This document shows, piece by piece, positions 61,891-64,000 of a stretch of 64,000 nucleotides of DNA (within the stretch, counting starts at the first letter, position 1; each line of letters starts with the position of its first letter). The notes beneath the pieces were generated by a model. That model saw only the letters and a program-made list of their open reading frames with translations. It did not search any database and had not been told where the DNA came from. The stretch lies in the NCBI RefSeq assembly GCF_030052815.1, contig NC_079505.1, positions 3,124,369-3,188,368 on the forward strand. The letters run 5' to 3'. Position numbers and translations under genes: made by a program. This DNA is from Hevea brasiliensis (taxonomy: Eukaryota > Streptophyta > Magnoliopsida > Malpighiales > Euphorbiaceae).

Positions 61891-62092
61891 TGTTGGGGGG
61901 GGGGGGGAGACACACGGTAATCACAGCTTTTTAAAGCTGTTTTTTTTATTATAATATTAAACTTTCAAAATATTTAATATTAAAATACTATAACCCACAA
62001 TATACTATAATATAATTATCTTTATATATATTTTTTTTATTTTTTTTCATTTTATTTATTTATTTATAAATTTAAAAATTCGGGTTGTTACA
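59778..62092 (-). mobile_element. 3' LTR of a second minus-strand Ty3/gypsy element
   Basis: Starts TGTCACGACCC and ends CGGGTTGTTACA on the plus strand (2315 bp). 59778-61200 matches 882-2560; the remaining U3 portion differs. On the right it adjoins a polypurine tract (minus strand), which makes it the 3' LTR of an element whose body runs off the right edge. The left-flank target sequence is AAAAT (59773-59777); its partner is outside the window. A (GA)n run and a 13-G run lie at 61844-61907. Confidence 0.88.
61844..61907. repeat. (GA)n microsatellite followed by a 13-G run
   Basis: About 22 GA repeats (61844-61887) and then 13 consecutive G (61895-61907) inside the U3 of the LTR. The G run is prone to length errors. 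The ORF 61517-61924 (minus), rich in Leu/Ser, is produced by this repeat and is not a gene. Confidence 0.95.
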
Positions 62093-62105
62093 TTCTTCCC
62101 CCCTT
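62093..62105 (-). other. Polypurine tract of the right-hand gypsy element
   Basis: The minus strand reads AAGGGGGGAAGAA directly before the LTR's TGTAACAACCC. It is preceded by TTCGAGGACGAATTTT, wording typical of the 3' end of Tekay/Del chromoviruses (family knowledge). This sets the orientation. Confidence 0.88.
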
Positions 62106-64000
62106 AAGAAAAATTCGTCCTCGAATTTTCGAATAAACAAGGGATAAAGAAAGAGGGCTATTGGGATAGGTGTGAGCATTTACTCCTCCAGCTAAGCAAA
62201 GGTGGTTAAAACGCTTTATTCTTCAAACTCTTTGTATACTATAGATCACATTCCTCTACTCTCTGATTTTTACTGTAGTGTCCTAGCTATCATCATCTCT
62301 TACTAGAGATGCTCTTATCTCTTAACTATTCATTAACCATTTTTCTGATATCTCAAGTATTCATTATACCTCTCTGTACTTGACTTGATGTTTCATAACT
62401 TCAATCAACCTTGGCGCTTACTTCTCTTTCAACGCGCCCCAACATGTCTCTTAGTGGCTTTAGTTCTCATTCCTTCATTTCAACAATTTCTGCTTTCCAA
62501 GGACATGATGTATGTTCCTTATCCTATAGTATCCTATGAGATACTTTCCTGTAGCACCTGTCATAGGCATCTCATTCGAAATTTCTACTTGTTCTCTGAC
62601 CTCAATGGTCAATACCTATACATCTTCTCACTCCCATGATACTTCAAATTTTCAATCTCCTTTGTGTCATTACTAAGGTCCTTAGACTAGCTCCTATCCA
62701 TCTTATGCAACTAGTCATGTAGAGTTCCATTAAAATGCTAAGTGTACCAACACCAGCTATGCTTCTTCTGCACTCTGATATGGTATCCTGCAGCACTAGC
62801 CTTTATTCCCCTTTATTACCAATCTCTGTGGTGTAAGGATATGACTCATATTGTCTATTTTACAACGTCTCATGAAACACACTTCTGAAACAACTACTTT
62901 GCATGCACCTTACCCAAGATCATTGCTAATTTTGTTGGCCATTGAAGCTTTAGCTAGATCCTCCCATACTTATAACATTTTTACCTTCCTAATTCCATGA
63001 TACTGCAAGCTTCTAACTTACTTTGTGTCACTCCTACCTATTTTAGGCAATTAGTTGTGTAGAGTTCCACCCAGTCAATACTACTTATCACAGCCTACTC
63101 ATTTCCTGAAAAGAGAGTTCCTTGACTTCTACTTGAAACTTCTTACTATCTGACGTGCTTTTGGACACATTGATACTTAAATCGAGGCTCCATTATTCGT
63201 TTAGTCTATCATCTCACCATAACTTGTTTTAAACATCTCTTAGTGTGTCCCTAACATACTTTTCCCTTCTTATTCTCATCATTGTAACCAGCTCTACTAA
63301 GCTTTTCTCCTGTCCTTTAGATCTTATCCACTTCCTTTTCCTGTTTTTGCTATTGTTGATATCTTTCTAATCTGCTGTGCTTATTCTTTAACCTTTTCCT
63401 CTCCCATTCTTATACTTTTTCCTTCAAGGATGTCCATCCCATCATCAACTTCAATCTTCTTTTATTTCTTAGTCCTATCTTGATTACTAGTTCCATTACT
63501 TCTGGAATTTTAATCTTACAATTGGTTCCTACCAACACGTCCTTCACATCATGTGACACTCGTAATTAACTATAGAAAATTCTCCTTGTATTTCCTTTTC
63601 TAACTTGACCATCAAAACATTATCATTCTCTACTACCCTTTTTAGGAAATTGCTCATCATGATTAGATAGAAGCCCTATAAACTATAAGTTCCATTTGAA
63701 CTGACATGGCTGTGGGAAATATGTGCTATGCCTTAACTCCAAATGAGATACTTCACATGTTCATTGTCCTTAATATAACCACATATATTGCCCACAGCTC
63801 TCCAAACTTCAACCTTAAATTTACCCATCAGCAATAATTTCATCCACTGAAACTTGTCCACAAATAATACTTCCTCCAGCTTATAGTTCAGAAGGGTTGC
63901 AAGCCCTGGTAACTAGCTCGATTTAACTCCTGTCACCTCTATGATCATTCTTTCATACTTAACATTAGGTACACCATTATTATCATTTTCGCCAAAAGAT
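62106..64000 (-). mobile_element. 3' internal region of the right-hand gypsy element
   Basis: Sequence inside the 3' LTR. No integrase, chromodomain or other pol frame of useful length is visible on the minus strand, so this is untranslated 3' spacer or decayed coding sequence. The base composition (CT-rich on the plus strand) is unlike the rest of the window. The ORF at 62385-62639 (plus) is probably accidental. Confidence 0.55.

Noticed and set aside
61517..61924. 135-codon minus-strand ORF rich in Ser/Leu
   Set aside because: Generated by the (GA)n run inside an LTR.
1..64000. tRNA, rRNA or other structural RNA genes
   Set aside because: No cloverleaf with A and B boxes or rRNA segment was recognised. 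The only tRNA-like signal is the primer-binding site at 866-877.

Overview
This is a window of plant nuclear genome, from a flowering plant and almost certainly a eudicot. The evidence is a 19-exon plant receptor-kinase gene with GT-AG introns, a plant PPR gene, tRNA-iMet-primed Ty3/gypsy elements, hAT and Tourist-like MITEs, and a very AT-rich background. A woody Malpighiales-type genome (Euphorbiaceae, for example) would fit, but that is inference and no marker here proves it. Only about 6% of the window is coding. Most of the rest is transposable elements in several layers, and decayed genes.

Layout. 1-3383: the 5' leader, primer-binding site and 5' LTR of a minus-strand gypsy element whose body lies off the left edge. 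3384-9960: a segment duplicated at 58.3-58.9 kb, carrying a hAT MITE, then a minus-strand PPR gene destroyed by two hAT-type insertions, two tandem duplications, a frameshift and a stop. 9960-15700: a Tourist-like MITE, a 2.07-kb hAT-type element and AT-rich sequence. 15.7-18.1 kb: two fragments of decayed tandem copies of the receptor kinase found intact at 45-54.7 kb. 18.5-29.2 kb: a three-deep nest, in which a foldback element holds a solo LTR in one arm and that LTR holds a 5.45-kb LTR-like element with antisense ORFs. 29.36-36.29 kb: a second solo LTR of the same family with a third nested in it. 36.3-45 kb: AT-rich sequence with a short solo LTR, an inverted LTR remnant and a MITE-like inverted repeat.

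45.09-54.71 kb: the one clearly intact gene, an LRR receptor-like kinase of the LRR-VIII-1 (HPCA1-like) type. Joining the 19 exons by eye gives one open frame of 953 codons with signal peptide, LRRs, a Cys-rich juxtamembrane domain, a TM segment and a kinase with all key residues. A LINE fragment sits in intron 16. 56.57-58.32 kb: a minus-strand HhH-GPD DNA glycosylase gene in four exons whose frame is broken once, just before the catalytic motif. 59.78-64.0 kb: the 3' LTR, polypurine tract and inner flank of a second minus-strand gypsy element of the family seen at the left edge.

The genes show no pathway link. The receptor kinase and its two relics are remains of one tandem cluster. The other loci look like ordinary dispersed plant genes being worn down by transposons. 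I found no clearly new multi-gene system. The most unusual structures are the foldback element and the 5.45-kb LTR-like element with its own antisense promoter and ORFs.
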